Below are positions 1 through 9,114 of a stretch of DNA of 64,000 nt, piece by piece. The notes under the pieces are model-generated. The model saw only the letters and a list, made by a program, of their open reading frames with translations, made no database searches and was not told the DNA's origin. The translations under genes were made by a program, and so were the position numbers. How positions within the stretch are numbered: position 1 is the stretch's first letter; each line of letters opens with the position of its first letter. The stretch lies in NCBI RefSeq assembly GCF_029338175.1, contig NZ_CP119862.1, positions 1,054,001 through 1,118,000 of the forward strand, written 5' to 3'. Source of the stretch: Citrobacter enshiensis. Lineage in GTDB: Bacteria; Pseudomonadota; Gammaproteobacteria; Enterobacterales; Enterobacteriaceae.

Positions 1-383
1 ATTTCACAAGGTTTGAAGGGGGAGAATAACATAATGTAGAAATAAAAAAACAGAGTGGCTATATTAAGTAGTGTAAAAAGCACCATGCAACTTATAGCAA
101 ATATGTCCCCAAAAATATCTAGTTTTTTTGGGGAGCGATGTGTTTTAGAGAAAATTGCAAAAAATGACATAACAATGCAATATGTTAATAATGGCACTGC
201 GGATAAACATGCAATGCGTCTGCCATCGAACCAAAAATATTCATGACTTTTAGTAATGAAAATCATATTATGAAAAGGTAGGTTGACTGCTAACACGATG
301 AGTGCGCCCATTAGCACAGCAACTGCCATAATTACAAGGCGCAGGCCTATCTGTTTCAATAAATTAATGCAGTAGCTTTTCAT
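1..383 (-). CDS. DUF1240-like small membrane protein, partial (putative T6SS immunity paralogue)
   Basis: An open frame on the minus strand starts at the ATG at 383 and stays open to base 1, giving 127 codons with no stop inside the window, so the C-terminus lies outside. Reading it by hand gives three hydrophobic segments and the block EYFWFDGRRIACLSAVPLL, which closely matches EYFWFDGRHIAYLSAVPLL in the complete gene at 461-910; both also share a FFYxYIxLFxPxK stretch. It is therefore a diverged tandem paralogue. I recall small enterobacterial membrane proteins of the DUF1240 type beside hcp genes; the immunity role is inferred from position and topology only. Confidence 0.7.
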   Translation of the reverse strand, partial: MKSYCINLLKQIGLRLVIMAVAVLMGALIVLAVNLPFHNMIFITKSHEYFWFDGRRIACLSAVPLLTYCIVMSFFAIFSKTHRSPKKLDIFGDIFAISCMVLFTLLNIATLFFYFYIMLFSPFKPCE

Positions 384-460
384 GTTTTTATCAATTATTC
401 AGGTTATAAAAAAGTGTGAAAGCCTTGGTGTCGATTATTGCCATGTTTTCTTAATGTGGG

Positions 461-910
461 CTATTCAGAAAAACCGTGGGTGTTAATCTTATGACAAATT
501 TCAGGGTCAGTCACAAAGTAGTGTTCGATCGCTATTTCTTTGCAATGTTTATAAGGGGTAAATAGAATAATATATAGATAAAAAAACAAAGATGCTATGT
601 TCAACAATAGAAGAGATAGTATGGTGATAACTGCTATAATCCTACCAAATGTATTCAGTCTGCCCGGAAACTGATGGTCTTTGGTGAATATAACAATCAG
701 GAGAGTGAACATAACGAATGCCAGCAATGGGACTGCAGATAAGTAAGCAATGTGTCGTCCATCGAACCAGAAATATTCGCTTTCCGTGAAAAACAACGCA
801 ATGTCATGATAAGGGATGTCTATCGCAAACGATAACGCCATGCATAATATGATGATTACACCTACTGCCCATATGATTATTGCTATGTTTTTTAATGGAA
901 CGATAGTCAT
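461..910 (-). CDS. DUF1240-like small membrane protein (putative T6SS immunity protein)
   Basis: 149 aa with about four hydrophobic segments (roughly residues 8-30, 55-75, 88-110 and the FFYLYIILF stretch), so probably an inner-membrane protein. The start at 910 has an AGGAG ribosome site seven bases upstream. It lies 14 bases after the shortened effector-like gene 925-1404 and in the same direction as the Hcp gene, which is the usual hcp-effector-immunity order. A membrane immunity protein would fit a pore-forming effector. The family name DUF1240 is from memory; the function is inferred from context. Confidence 0.6.
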   Translation of the reverse strand: MTIVPLKNIAIIIWAVGVIIILCMALSFAIDIPYHDIALFFTESEYFWFDGRHIAYLSAVPLLAFVMFTLLIVIFTKDHQFPGRLNTFGRIIAVITILSLLLLNIASLFFYLYIILFTPYKHCKEIAIEHYFVTDPEICHKINTHGFSE

Positions 911-924
911 GATTTCTCCTATAG

Positions 925-1404
925 TTAACTAAATGGACTTTGAACATGCAGGTTTTTTGCTTTATAACGGGTTCCATTAAGAATACGTCGCAGACTGGGG
1001 TAGCCGGTGATTTTAATGTAGGACACGCCATTGTATTTACAGGTTGTCGCGGCGATGCCTAAACCTTTAAAATTGAACGTCAGTTGATTGGCTTCATTAA
1101 GGTATGTCGTGAAATCCCTGGCCGCATGCGCCCCATCCCAGATATCTTTGATGTTGCCGCCGCCCAGCTTGTAAGAGAAAAAATCGTCGGCTTTACCAAT
1201 GAGATCGCTCAGGATGCCTCTGGCTTCCTGTAGCGTAAATAACATGATGTAGCGCGTGTTTCTGGCTAACAACTCCTCCATATGGGGAAGCGTGTCAATG
1301 TAAGGGTGGTTGGGTACCAGTTGGTTGATGGGTTGCTGACCGCGCAGAATATCGCCCATTGAATCAGCCCATGAATCCCCTCTGAGGTCTTGTCCATATC
1401 TCAT
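925..1404 (-). CDS. Truncated Hcp-linked T6SS effector-like protein
   Basis: 159 aa, not closely recognised. The C-terminal block SYIKITGYPSLRRILNGTRY resembles a conserved block I remember from long T6SS/Hcp-linked effectors, in which it is followed by a hydrophobic, presumably pore-forming region. Here the frame ends about 13 residues after that block, and no hydrophobic region follows before the next gene. The protein is thus probably an N-terminal remnant that has lost its toxic half, or an adaptor. The start at 1404 has AGGAG about eight bases upstream, and the gene lies 25 bases after hcp, so it should be co-transcribed. Confidence 0.5.
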   Translation of the reverse strand: MRYGQDLRGDSWADSMGDILRGQQPINQLVPNHPYIDTLPHMEELLARNTRYIMLFTLQEARGILSDLIGKADDFFSYKLGGGNIKDIWDGAHAARDFTTYLNEANQLTFNFKGLGIAATTCKYNGVSYIKITGYPSLRRILNGTRYKAKNLHVQSPFS

Positions 1405-1429
1405 CCTTGCTTCTCCTGATGATACGTTG

Positions 1430-1909
1430 TCAGAAAATTCGCTCTTCCCACAGACTGTAGGTGCTGGTGCCTGCTACACAGTGCTCCCAGCTAATGGATT
1501 TATAGGTAAAAGATATTCTTTCCTGCACCTCTTCTCCGTCGTGGTGAATATTGTGAGGAACGTGGAGATCAATTTCAGCAATGCGCGCATCGGTCAGTTT
1601 TATCTGGTAGTAACGTTCGTTACAGCCGGTTCTGTCCGTTCGATAAAAATCAAAAGTGCAACTGAGGGATTCATTCTCTGAAATGGCTTTCGCTAACAGT
1701 GGGGACGATTTATCAATCGGCTTAATGATCGAGATGTTGTGGTGATTCACATTTTGTTCGCGCGAAAGGGTATGTGCCAGGGTGAAAATAAATATTTGAT
1801 CGTTATGCGCAATTTGCGCCTTATTACCGACAGATGCCAGACTCAGGCATCCGGAGGATATCAGCCCTTGTTGCTCACCTTCTAGCGTGAGGTAAATTAA
1901 CCCGGCCAT
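1430..1909 (-). CDS. hcp: Hcp family type VI secretion tube/effector protein
   Basis: 159 aa, the normal length for a single-domain Hcp. Hcp hexamers stack into the inner tube of the type VI secretion system and carry small effectors in their lumen. Family features visible are the N-terminal IYLTLEGEQQGLISSGC strand, REQNVNHH, KPIDKSSPLLAKAI, FDFYRTDRTG and the C-terminal SYSLWEERIF. The start at 1909 has AAGGAG seven bases upstream. No other T6SS structural gene is seen in the window, so this looks like an orphan hcp islet that depends on a T6SS encoded elsewhere. It replaces ascFB next to ascG. Confidence 0.85.
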   Translation of the reverse strand: MAGLIYLTLEGEQQGLISSGCLSLASVGNKAQIAHNDQIFIFTLAHTLSREQNVNHHNISIIKPIDKSSPLLAKAISENESLSCTFDFYRTDRTGCNERYYQIKLTDARIAEIDLHVPHNIHHDGEEVQERISFTYKSISWEHCVAGTSTYSLWEERIF

Positions 1910-2203
1910 ATGAACACTCCTTATTCATTCATTATATGTATCTAATCAGCATCAAATAGAAAATATAAAACTTCTGCAGTATTCTCCGTTCGGAAATACA
2001 AATAAATCAGAAACGCGTGCAACGGTTAATTTTGCGCACTAATAGATAAAAACGTTTATTAATGGTTTAGGTAATTAACGTAAAGGAATCCAATATATCC
2101 TGATAACCATGATAGTGAAGAGGTGAGGGCCGTGGACTAAACGCTGCAAATTCGGTTGCGCTGAAGTAAACTTCCCGCCATCAAAACGTAAGGAATGAGT
2201 AAT
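1910..2203. other. Divergent intergenic region hcp/ascG
   Basis: About 290 AT-rich bases carrying promoters for the hcp islet (minus) and ascG (plus). A small palindrome, TAAAAACGTTTATTAA-like, near 2047-2062 could be a regulator site, but I cannot assign it. No ORF or RNA gene is seen. In K-12 the region upstream of ascG leads into divergent ascF; no ascF sequence is recognisable here. Confidence 0.4.
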
Positions 2204-3217
2204 ATGACGACGATGCTGGAAGTGGCGAAGCGCGCCGGTGTGTCGAAGGCGACGGTTTCCCGGGTGCTTTCAGGTAACGGCTACGTCAGCCAGGAGACCA
2301 AAGACCGCGTATTTGAGGCTATCGAAGAGAGCGGATATCGCCCTAACTTGCTGGCGCGCAGTCTGGCGGCCAAGAGCACCCAGACGCTCGGCCTGGTGGT
2401 GACAAATACCCTGTATCACGGCGTCTATTTTAGCGAGTTGCTGTTTCATACGGCGCGTATGGCGGAAGACAAGGGCCGTCAGTTGCTTCTTGCCGATGGT
2501 AAACACAGTGCCGAGGAAGAGCGTCAGGCGATCCAGTATCTGCTCGATTTGCGCTGCGACGCGGTGATGATCTACCCGCGTTTTCTCAGCGTGGACGAGA
2601 TAGACGACATCATCGACAGCCATTCTCAGCCGATTATGGTGCTTAATCGTCGGTTGCGGAAAAACAGCAGCCACAGCGTCTGGTGCGATCAAAAACAGAC
2701 CAGCTTTAACGCCGTCACGCAGTTGATTGCCTCCGGTCACCAGGAGATCGCGTTTATTACCGGCTCAATGGATTCCCCGACGGGCGTGGAACGTCTTTCT
2801 GGTTATAAAGATGCGCTGGTGCACCATGGCATCGCCTTAAATCATGATCTGATTGTGAACGGAAAATGGACGCCCGCCAGCGGAGCGGAAGGCGTCAACA
2901 CGCTGCTCTCGCGTAACGTCAATTTCACGGCGCTGGTCGCCAGTAATGACGACATGGCGATTGGCGCAATTAAACAGCTCCACGAGCAGGGAATGAGCGT
3001 ACCTGCGCAGGTGTCGGTGATAGGGTTCGATGATATTGCGATGGCACCGTATACCATTCCGGCACTTTCCAGCGTCAAAATTCCGGTCACCGAGATGGTT
3101 CAGGAGACGATTGGGCGACTTATCTTCATGCTGGACGGCGGGGCATTTACGTCTCCCAAATCCTTTACCGGCGAGCTTATCCGCCGCGACTCGCTAGCGC
3201 TGTCACATCCGGGCTAA
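2204..3217 (+). CDS. ascG: LacI-family transcriptional regulator AscG
   Basis: 337 aa repressor. The N-terminal helix-turn-helix (MTTMLEVAKRAGVSKATVSR) and hinge are followed by a periplasmic-binding-protein-like effector domain (~60-330) typical of LacI/GalR proteins. The sequence tracks E. coli AscG, the repressor of the cryptic beta-glucoside operon ascFB, almost throughout. I chose 2204 rather than the ATG at 2195 because AAGGA ends right against 2195 but lies at a proper distance from 2204, and because AscG begins MTTML. The cognate ascFB operon is absent; an Hcp islet is upstream instead. The regulator is therefore orphaned locally. Confidence 0.9.
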   Translation: MTTMLEVAKRAGVSKATVSRVLSGNGYVSQETKDRVFEAIEESGYRPNLLARSLAAKSTQTLGLVVTNTLYHGVYFSELLFHTARMAEDKGRQLLLADGKHSAEEERQAIQYLLDLRCDAVMIYPRFLSVDEIDDIIDSHSQPIMVLNRRLRKNSSHSVWCDQKQTSFNAVTQLIASGHQEIAFITGSMDSPTGVERLSGYKDALVHHGIALNHDLIVNGKWTPASGAEGVNTLLSRNVNFTALVASNDDMAIGAIKQLHEQGMSVPAQVSVIGFDDIAMAPYTIPALSSVKIPVTEMVQETIGRLIFMLDGGAFTSPKSFTGELIRRDSLALSHPG

Positions 3218-3228
3218 GGGTTGTCAAT

Positions 3229-3254
3229 TGTCATCGTCACTAGTGACGATGACA
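3229..3254. promoter_or_regulatory. Perfect 26-bp palindrome upstream of hydN (candidate FhlA site)
   Basis: A perfect inverted repeat with 13-base arms (TGTCATCGTCACT and its complement) lies 11 bases after the ascG stop and about 110 bases before hydN. No T-run follows, so it is unlikely to be a terminator. hydN-hypF is known in E. coli to be driven by sigma-54 and the formate regulator FhlA, which binds upstream; the position fits an activator site. A TGGCAC element at 3310-3315 could be the -24 box, although the -12 box at 3321-3325 is poor. Confidence 0.4.
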
Positions 3255-3362
3255 CCTCAAAATCGCACAGCATAAATAAAAATTCGTTTGATAACAGTCA
3301 GTTAAAAACTGGCACGAATTATGAATACTTCGGCACATAATCTGTCATTGCTGGAGAATTTG

Positions 3363-3908
3363 ATGAACCGTTTCATCATTGCTGACGCTACGAAATGCAT
3401 TGGTTGCCGTACTTGTGAAGTGGCCTGTGTGGTATCCCATCAGGAAGACCAGGACTGCGCGTCGCTGACCCCTGAAACCTTTTTACCGCGCATCCATGTT
3501 ATCAAAGGGGTGAATGTCTCCACGGCGACGCTGTGCCGTCAGTGCGAAGACGCACCGTGCGCGAATGTCTGCCCGAACGGTGCAATCAGCCGTGATAAAG
3601 GGTTTGTCCACGTCATGCAGGAGCGTTGCATTGGCTGTAAAACCTGCGTGGTGGCGTGCCCGTACGGTGCGATGGAAGTGGTTGTCCGTCCGGTGATCCG
3701 CAACAGTGGGGCGGGCCTGAACGTACGTGCAGAAAAAGCAGAAGCCAATAAATGTGACCTGTGTCATCACCGCGACGCGGGCCCTGCCTGTATGGAAGTG
3801 TGTCCGACTCACGCACTGATCTGCGTGGATCGCAACAAGCTTGAGCAACTGAGCGCAGAAAAACGTCGTCGTGCGGCGCTGGATTCTACCGCATCGCTGC
3901 TTTTCTGA
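3363..3908 (+). CDS. hydN: Electron-transport ferredoxin-type protein HydN
   Basis: 181 aa 4Fe-4S protein, thought to carry electrons for formate dehydrogenase H and hydrogenase. Four cysteine clusters are visible: [36 protein letters not shown] and [18 protein letters not shown]. The start at 3363 ([12 protein letters not shown]) matches the E. coli start; the upstream ATG at 3321 would add 14 unsupported residues. The C-terminus ([11 protein letters not shown]) is about six residues longer than I recall for K-12. It is the first gene of the hydN-hypF operon. Confidence 0.93.
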   Translation: MNRFIIADATKCIGCRTCEVACVVSHQEDQDCASLTPETFLPRIHVIKGVNVSTATLCRQCEDAPCANVCPNGAISRDKGFVHVMQERCIGCKTCVVACPYGAMEVVVRPVIRNSGAGLNVRAEKAEANKCDLCHHRDAGPACMEVCPTHALICVDRNKLEQLSAEKRRRAALDSTASLLF

Positions 3909-4011
3909 TTGCCGACGCACAAAATCATTCAGGAAACGTTCTGGCATCAAGGGAATTCCCGGAAATATTTGTAAAATACTTTTCGGGATTCACGATGGCG
4001 AGAACGACCAC

Positions 4012-6273
4012 ATGGCACTAAACAATCACTCCGGCGTACAGCTGCGTATTCGCGGTAAAGTGCAGGGCGTCGGGTTTCGCCCCTTTGTCTGGCAACTGGC
4101 GCAGCAACTGCAACTGCACGGCGATGTCTGTAATGACGGCGATGGCGTCGTCGTTCGCCTGCTGGAAGAGCCCACCACGTTTATCGCTGAACTGCATCAG
4201 CATTGTCCGCCGCTGGCGCGTATCGACAGCGTTGAGAGTGAGCCATTTGTCTGGTCGCAGCGGCCTGCTGACTTCGCCATTCGCCAAAGTGCGGGGGGGA
4301 CGATGAACACGCAGATCGTCCCGGATGCCGCCACTTGCCCCGCCTGTCTGACCGAAATGCGTACCCCTGGCGAGCGGCGCTACCGTTACCCCTTTATCAA
4401 CTGTACCCACTGTGGCCCACGCTTCACCATTATTCGCGCCATGCCGTACGACCGCCCGTTTACCGTGATGGCGTCGTTTCCGCTCTGTCCGCAATGCGAC
4501 AAGGAGTACCGCGACCCGTATGACCGTCGCTTCCACGCGCAGCCTGTCGCGTGTCCGGCGTGCGGGCCGCATCTTGCGTGGTGCTCTGCCGATGTGCAGG
4601 CAGAAAAAGAAGAGGCGTTGCAGGCGGCGGTGGCGATGCTGAAAGCCGGGGGTATTGTTGCCATCAAAGGGATTGGTGGTTTTCACCTGGCCTGCGATGC
4701 GCGCAACAGCGATGCGGTAGCCATGCTGCGGGCGCGTAAGCATCGTCCGGCAAAACCGCTGGCGGTGATGTTGCCGACAGAAAAAGGTCTGCCGGAAGCG
4801 GCACGCCGTCTGTTGACCACACCCGCCGCCCCGATTGTGCTGGTGGATAAACAGTACGTTGATTCGCTCTGCGACGGCATTGCGCCCGGGCTTGCGGAAG
4901 TCGGCGTGATGCTGCCCGCCAATCCGCTACAGCATCTGCTGTTGCAGGAGATGAACTGCCCGTTGGTGATGACCTCCGGCAATCTGAGTGGTAAACCTCC
5001 CGCCATTACCAACGCACAGGCGCTGGACGATTTGCAGGCGATTGCCGACGGCTTCCTGTTGCATAATCGCGACATCGTGCAGCGGATGGATGATTCCGTG
5101 GTGCGTGATAGTGGCGAAATGCTGCGCCGTTCACGGGGTTATGTGCCGGACGCGCTGGCGTTACCGCCGGGTTTTCGCAACGTGCCACCGATGCTTTGCC
5201 TGGGGGCCGATCTCAAAAATACCTTCTGCCTGGTGCGCGGCGAGCAGGCGGTGCTGAGCCAGCATCTGGGCGATCTCAGCGATGAGGGTATTCAGACTCA
5301 GTGGCGTGATGCGCTGCGCCTGATCCAGAGCATTTATGACTTTACGCCGCAACGCATTGTCTGCGATGCGCATCCGGGGTACGTCTCCAGCCAATGGGCG
5401 AGTGAGATGAATCTGCCGACTGAGATTGTGTTGCACCATCATGCCCACGCGGCGTCGTGCCTGGCCGAACATGGTTGGTCGCTGAACGGCGGCGATGTGA
5501 TCGCCCTGACGCTGGACGGCATCGGGATGGGCGAAAACGGCGCGCTGTGGGGTGGCGAGTGTTTACGGGTTAATTATCGTGAATGTGAGCATCTTGGTGG
5601 ACTGCCCGCCGTGGCGCTTGCCGGTGGCGATCTTGCCGCGAAGCAACCCTGGCGTAATCTGTTAGCGCAGTGTCTGCGTTTTGTGCCGGACTGGCAGCGC
5701 TATCCGGAAACCGCCGACGTGCAGCGACAGAACTGGAGTGTGCTGGCGCGGGCGATTGAGCGCGGGATTAATGCACCGCTGGCCTCGTCATGTGGGCGTC
5801 TGTTTGATGCCGTTGCCGCCGCGTTAGGCTGTGCGCCAGCGTCGCTGAGCTATGAAGGGGAAGCGGCCTGTACGCTGGAAGCATTGGCTTCACAGTGTCA
5901 GGGCGTTGAACATCCGGTGACGATGCCATTGATCGGAAATCAACTGGATCTGGCGACCTTCTGGCACCAGTGGCTGAACTGGCAGGCAACGCCCGGTGAA
6001 CGCGCGTGGGCTTTTCACGATGCGCTGGCGCGAGGGTTTGCCGCCATGATGCGTGAACAAGCCGCATCGCGCGGGATTACGACGCTGGTATTCAGCGGTG
6101 GGGTGATGCATAACCGCTTGCTGTCGTCGCGGCTGGCCTTTTATCTTGCTGATTTTACGCTGTTGTTCCCGCAGCAATTACCGGCGGGCGATGGCGGGCT
6201 TTCGCTGGGGCAGGGGGTGATTGCCGCAGCGCGCTGGCTGAACAATTGTGATATGCCGGATGGCGACGCGTAG
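4012..6273 (+). CDS. hypF: [NiFe]-hydrogenase carbamoyltransferase maturation protein HypF
   Basis: 753 aa. HypF uses carbamoyl phosphate and ATP to make the thiocarboxamide on HypE that becomes the cyanide ligand of NiFe hydrogenases. Domains in order: acylphosphatase (~10-95, [11 protein letters not shown]), a CxxC zinc-finger pair region ([32 protein letters not shown]), a YrdC-like domain ([12 protein letters not shown]) and a Kae1-like C-terminal domain ([25 protein letters not shown]). The start at 4012 ([16 protein letters not shown]) is chosen from family length (~750). The stop codon sits inside a REP element. Confidence 0.95.
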   Translation: MALNNHSGVQLRIRGKVQGVGFRPFVWQLAQQLQLHGDVCNDGDGVVVRLLEEPTTFIAELHQHCPPLARIDSVESEPFVWSQRPADFAIRQSAGGTMNTQIVPDAATCPACLTEMRTPGERRYRYPFINCTHCGPRFTIIRAMPYDRPFTVMASFPLCPQCDKEYRDPYDRRFHAQPVACPACGPHLAWCSADVQAEKEEALQAAVAMLKAGGIVAIKGIGGFHLACDARNSDAVAMLRARKHRPAKPLAVMLPTEKGLPEAARRLLTTPAAPIVLVDKQYVDSLCDGIAPGLAEVGVMLPANPLQHLLLQEMNCPLVMTSGNLSGKPPAITNAQALDDLQAIADGFLLHNRDIVQRMDDSVVRDSGEMLRRSRGYVPDALALPPGFRNVPPMLCLGADLKNTFCLVRGEQAVLSQHLGDLSDEGIQTQWRDALRLIQSIYDFTPQRIVCDAHPGYVSSQWASEMNLPTEIVLHHHAHAASCLAEHGWSLNGGDVIALTLDGIGMGENGALWGGECLRVNYRECEHLGGLPAVALAGGDLAAKQPWRNLLAQCLRFVPDWQRYPETADVQRQNWSVLARAIERGINAPLASSCGRLFDAVAAALGCAPASLSYEGEAACTLEALASQCQGVEHPVTMPLIGNQLDLATFWHQWLNWQATPGERAWAFHDALARGFAAMMREQAASRGITTLVFSGGVMHNRLLSSRLAFYLADFTLLFPQQLPAGDGGLSLGQGVIAAARWLNNCDMPDGDA

Positions 6274-6340
6274 CATCTTATCCGGCGCTACAAAGCGCCA
6301 TATGTCGTGGGCCGGATAAGGCATAGCCGCCATCCGGCAC
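6254..6340. repeat. REP/BIME element overlapping the hypF 3' end
   Basis: Two oppositely oriented REP units (TGCCGGATGGCGACGCG... and ...CCGCCATCCGGCAC) flank a short central stem. The first unit overlaps the last ~20 bases of hypF including its stop codon. BIMEs of this kind sit between operons in enterobacteria and can stabilise 3' ends or bind gyrase/Pol I/IHF. Confidence 0.85.
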
Positions 6341-6348
6341 AACGTCAT

Positions 6349-7482
6349 TTACACCGGCAGCGTTTTCAACAGGGCGAAAGCCTCCTTCATTCTGTCTTCA
6401 CTGACGACGAAGGCGCGCAACTGGCCTTCGTCGTTCATCCCTCTGGCAACCATTCCGTCGGCTTCTGCGGCGATGTGCCAGTTCAGATCCCGACGCTGGG
6501 TTTCCCCGGCCAGATGTAACGGCAATTCCGGTGTTTTGATTTTCACGAGCATGGCGGGCAGCTTCAGCGGAACGTTGCCGCCGAGCAGGTTTTTCGCCAG
6601 GTACATCGCGCTGAGCTGAATCGGCTGCAGGAAGGGCAGTACCTGACCATTGATTTCCGCGCAGTCACCGAGGGCATAAATATCCGGATGACTGGTTTGC
6701 AGGTAGCTGTCCACGCAAATGCCGCGATTGAGAGTTAAACCGGCGCGACGCCCCAGCGCCGTTTCCGGACGCAAACCGGTAGCGGCGATCACCACGTCGA
6801 CCTCAACACTGCGCTGACGATCGAACGTGGCACGAATACCGGACGCCGTTTTCTCCAGCCCCTGAAGCTGTGATTTCAGCAACAGATGCACGCCCATATC
6901 GGTAAGACGATGCTGTAAGCGACTGCTCACTTCCGGCGGCATCAGTGAAGCCAGAATGCAGGCGGCGTTATCAATCAACGTCACGGCTTTGCCCGCCCGG
7001 CAGAAATCCATCGCCAGCTCGCTGCCGATCAGACCGCCGCCGACAATCAACACCCGGTGCGCGTCGCGCAGTTGCGTTTCACACGCGCGGTACTCCTGCT
7101 GACTGTTCAGAGTGAGCATTAACTCACGCCCGGTAACAGGAGGGACAAAGGCTGAAGCCCCGGTCGCCAGCACCAGCTTGTCGTATCGCCACTGCATGTT
7201 CTGACTTTTCACCACATGGGCATCGGCATCAATGTCGGTGACCCAGGTATGCGGGAACAGGCGTAAAGTAAACTGTTCGGCAAACTCACCCGCCGACTGG
7301 CGGGTGAGGTCGTCAGCGCGCTGTGCCTGGCTGATAACGTGGCTGAGGTCGGGCTTGTTATATTCATCCATGCTGTCAGCCGCAATCAGGGTTAACGGGA
7401 TATCAGCATCCTGTTTACGGATGTTTTTGACTAACTGGCGGGCGGCGAAGCCCGAACCAATAATGACAATTCCGTGGCTCAT
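6349..7482 (-). CDS. norW: Nitric oxide reductase FlRd-NAD(+) reductase NorW
   Basis: 377 aa FAD/NADH oxidoreductase. It passes electrons from NADH to the rubredoxin domain of NorV during anaerobic NO detoxification. The N-terminal dinucleotide fold ([14 protein letters not shown]), the NADH-binding [13 protein letters not shown] (~145-160) and the [15 protein letters not shown] motif are all present. Its ATG overlaps the norV stop by four bases (ATGA type), showing translational coupling in a norVW operon. Confidence 0.95.
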   Translation of the reverse strand: MSHGIVIIGSGFAARQLVKNIRKQDADIPLTLIAADSMDEYNKPDLSHVISQAQRADDLTRQSAGEFAEQFTLRLFPHTWVTDIDADAHVVKSQNMQWRYDKLVLATGASAFVPPVTGRELMLTLNSQQEYRACETQLRDAHRVLIVGGGLIGSELAMDFCRAGKAVTLIDNAACILASLMPPEVSSRLQHRLTDMGVHLLLKSQLQGLEKTASGIRATFDRQRSVEVDVVIAATGLRPETALGRRAGLTLNRGICVDSYLQTSHPDIYALGDCAEINGQVLPFLQPIQLSAMYLAKNLLGGNVPLKLPAMLVKIKTPELPLHLAGETQRRDLNWHIAAEADGMVARGMNDEGQLRAFVVSEDRMKEAFALLKTLPV

Positions 7483-8927
7483 TTTGCCTCCGTTGCCAGT
7501 ACGTCGAAGACCTCTTTACCCAATGAACATTCCGGGCAGAGGAAGTTGTCCGGAACGTCGCTCCACGGTGTTCCCGGAGCGACATCCTGCAGGGGTTCGC
7601 CTTTGGCGGGATCGTAAATCCACTGGCAGACGCTGCATTGCATGCAGGGGCCGAGGTCGGCTGCCGCTGCGGCAGCACAGACGCACGCTTCCTCTTTGGC
7701 GGTCGCTGTGACATGGGTTTCCGGCAGCGGAGCGAGTGCCCACTGACGCGCAATCTCACGACCATGCTGACGGCACAGTTCCAGCGCATCCAGATCCGGG
7801 CGCCATTTGGCTTTCAGGCTCAATGACATTTCAAAACCGGCATCCTGCAAGCGGGTAGAGAGACGGTCAACCGCGCCGCCGCTCCAGCCGTGAGATCCAA
7901 AGGCGCTGGCGCGTTTGTTGCGAAAACGCAGGCCGGTCATCTCTTCGACCAGGCCAGCGATTTTCGGCATCATCACGTTGTTCATCGTGGAGGTGCCGAC
8001 CAGCACGCCTTTGGAGCGGAAAACGTTGGTCAGAATTTCGTTTTTATCGCTGCGGGCGACGTTAAAGATTTTCACCGCCACGTTTGGGTCCACTTCGTTA
8101 ATCCCCTGAGCGATGGCGTCCGCCATCATGCGGGTATTGTTCGACATGGTGTCGTAGAAAAGAGTGATGCGGTCTTCCTGATAATCCGCCGCCCATTTCA
8201 GGTACATCTCAACAATCTGCGTTGGGTTGTCGCGCCAGACCACGCCGTGGGAGGTGGCAATCATATCGACCGGCAGATTAAAACCGAGGATTTCGGTGAT
8301 TTTTGGCGTCACCAGGCGGCTGAATGGGGTCAGAATGTTGGCATAGTAACGCTGGCACTGTTCGAACAGTTCGGTCTGATCCACTTCGTCATTAAACAGA
8401 CGTTCATCGCAATAGTGCTGACCGAAGGCGTCATTACTGAACAGAACCGCATCGCCGGTCATATAGGTCATCATGCTGTCCGGCCAGTGCAGCATCGGGG
8501 TTTCAACGAAGATCAGCTGTTTGCCGTTGCCGATATCCAGTGCGTCGCCGGTTTTCACCACGTTGAAATTCCACTCCGGATGATGATGATGGCCGGTGAT
8601 AGAATCAATGGCATTCGCGGTGCAGTAGATAGGCGTATCGGGGATCTGCATCATCAGCTCGGTCAGCGCACCGGCGTGGTCCTCTTCTGCGTGGTTGATG
8701 ATGATGTAATCAATGTCTGCGAGGTCAATTTCACTGCGCAGGTTTTGCACGAATTCACGGCTGAACTTATGGTCGACGGTGTCGATCAGCACATTTTTTT
8801 CTTCACGGATGAGATAGCTGTTGTAGCTGCTGCCGCGCAGCGTTTTATATTCAGTCCCGTGAAAATCACGGACTTCCCAGTCACGTTGGCCAACCCAATG
8901 GATGTTATTTTTAACCAGAATAGACAT
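7479..8927 (-). CDS. norV: Anaerobic nitric oxide reductase flavorubredoxin NorV
   Basis: 482 aa. NorV reduces NO to N2O. It has an N-terminal metallo-beta-lactamase diiron domain ([16 protein letters not shown]), a flavodoxin domain (~255-400, [14 protein letters not shown]) and a C-terminal rubredoxin ([10 protein letters not shown] ... CPECSLG). It is transcribed toward norW and away from norR, from the sigma-54 promoter at 8976-8991 activated at the three NorR sites. Intact and of normal length. Confidence 0.96.
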   Translation of the reverse strand: MSILVKNNIHWVGQRDWEVRDFHGTEYKTLRGSSYNSYLIREEKNVLIDTVDHKFSREFVQNLRSEIDLADIDYIIINHAEEDHAGALTELMMQIPDTPIYCTANAIDSITGHHHHPEWNFNVVKTGDALDIGNGKQLIFVETPMLHWPDSMMTYMTGDAVLFSNDAFGQHYCDERLFNDEVDQTELFEQCQRYYANILTPFSRLVTPKITEILGFNLPVDMIATSHGVVWRDNPTQIVEMYLKWAADYQEDRITLFYDTMSNNTRMMADAIAQGINEVDPNVAVKIFNVARSDKNEILTNVFRSKGVLVGTSTMNNVMMPKIAGLVEEMTGLRFRNKRASAFGSHGWSGGAVDRLSTRLQDAGFEMSLSLKAKWRPDLDALELCRQHGREIARQWALAPLPETHVTATAKEEACVCAAAAAADLGPCMQCSVCQWIYDPAKGEPLQDVAPGTPWSDVPDNFLCPECSLGKEVFDVLATEAK

Positions 8928-8975
8928 AGCAACCTCAATGAATTCAGTGTTTTCCCCAAAAGATGTCTTTCTGAT

Positions 8976-8991
8976 TGCAGGTTGTGTGCCA
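8976..8991 (-). promoter_or_regulatory. Sigma-54 promoter of norVW
   Basis: On the minus strand the sequence reads TGGCAC, five bases, CTGCA, a near-consensus -24/-12 RpoN element. It lies ~50 bases upstream of norV and ~55 bases from the nearest NorR site, the usual arrangement for an enhancer-dependent promoter. Confidence 0.75.
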
Positions 8992-9046
8992 ACTTTTTAA
9001 CATTATGATTTTAAACTGTTTTTAAAATAATACTCATAAATTGGTA

Positions 9047-9102
9047 GTCAAAATGACTATTCATTAAATGGTCACTATGACAGTATGAATGGTCAAAATG
9101 AC
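9047..9102. promoter_or_regulatory. Three NorR enhancer sites
   Basis: Three palindromes GTCA-N3-TGAC occur at 9047-9057, 9071-9081 and 9092-9102. NorR is known to bind three GT-N7-AC sites in the norR-norV intergenic region to activate norVW. All three are intact here; the last ends 12 bases before the norR start codon. Confidence 0.85.
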
Positions 9103-9114
9103 AATGAGGGTGTT

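Noticed and set aside
55..246. 63-aa plus-strand frame at the left edge
   Set aside because: Antisense to the partial membrane-protein gene 1-383, which has clear similarity to its neighbour.
7890..9008. 372-aa open frame on plus, antisense to norV
   Set aside because: It is the complementary-strand shadow of norV in GC-rich codons; His/Val/Phe-rich composition, no ribosome site and no family pattern.
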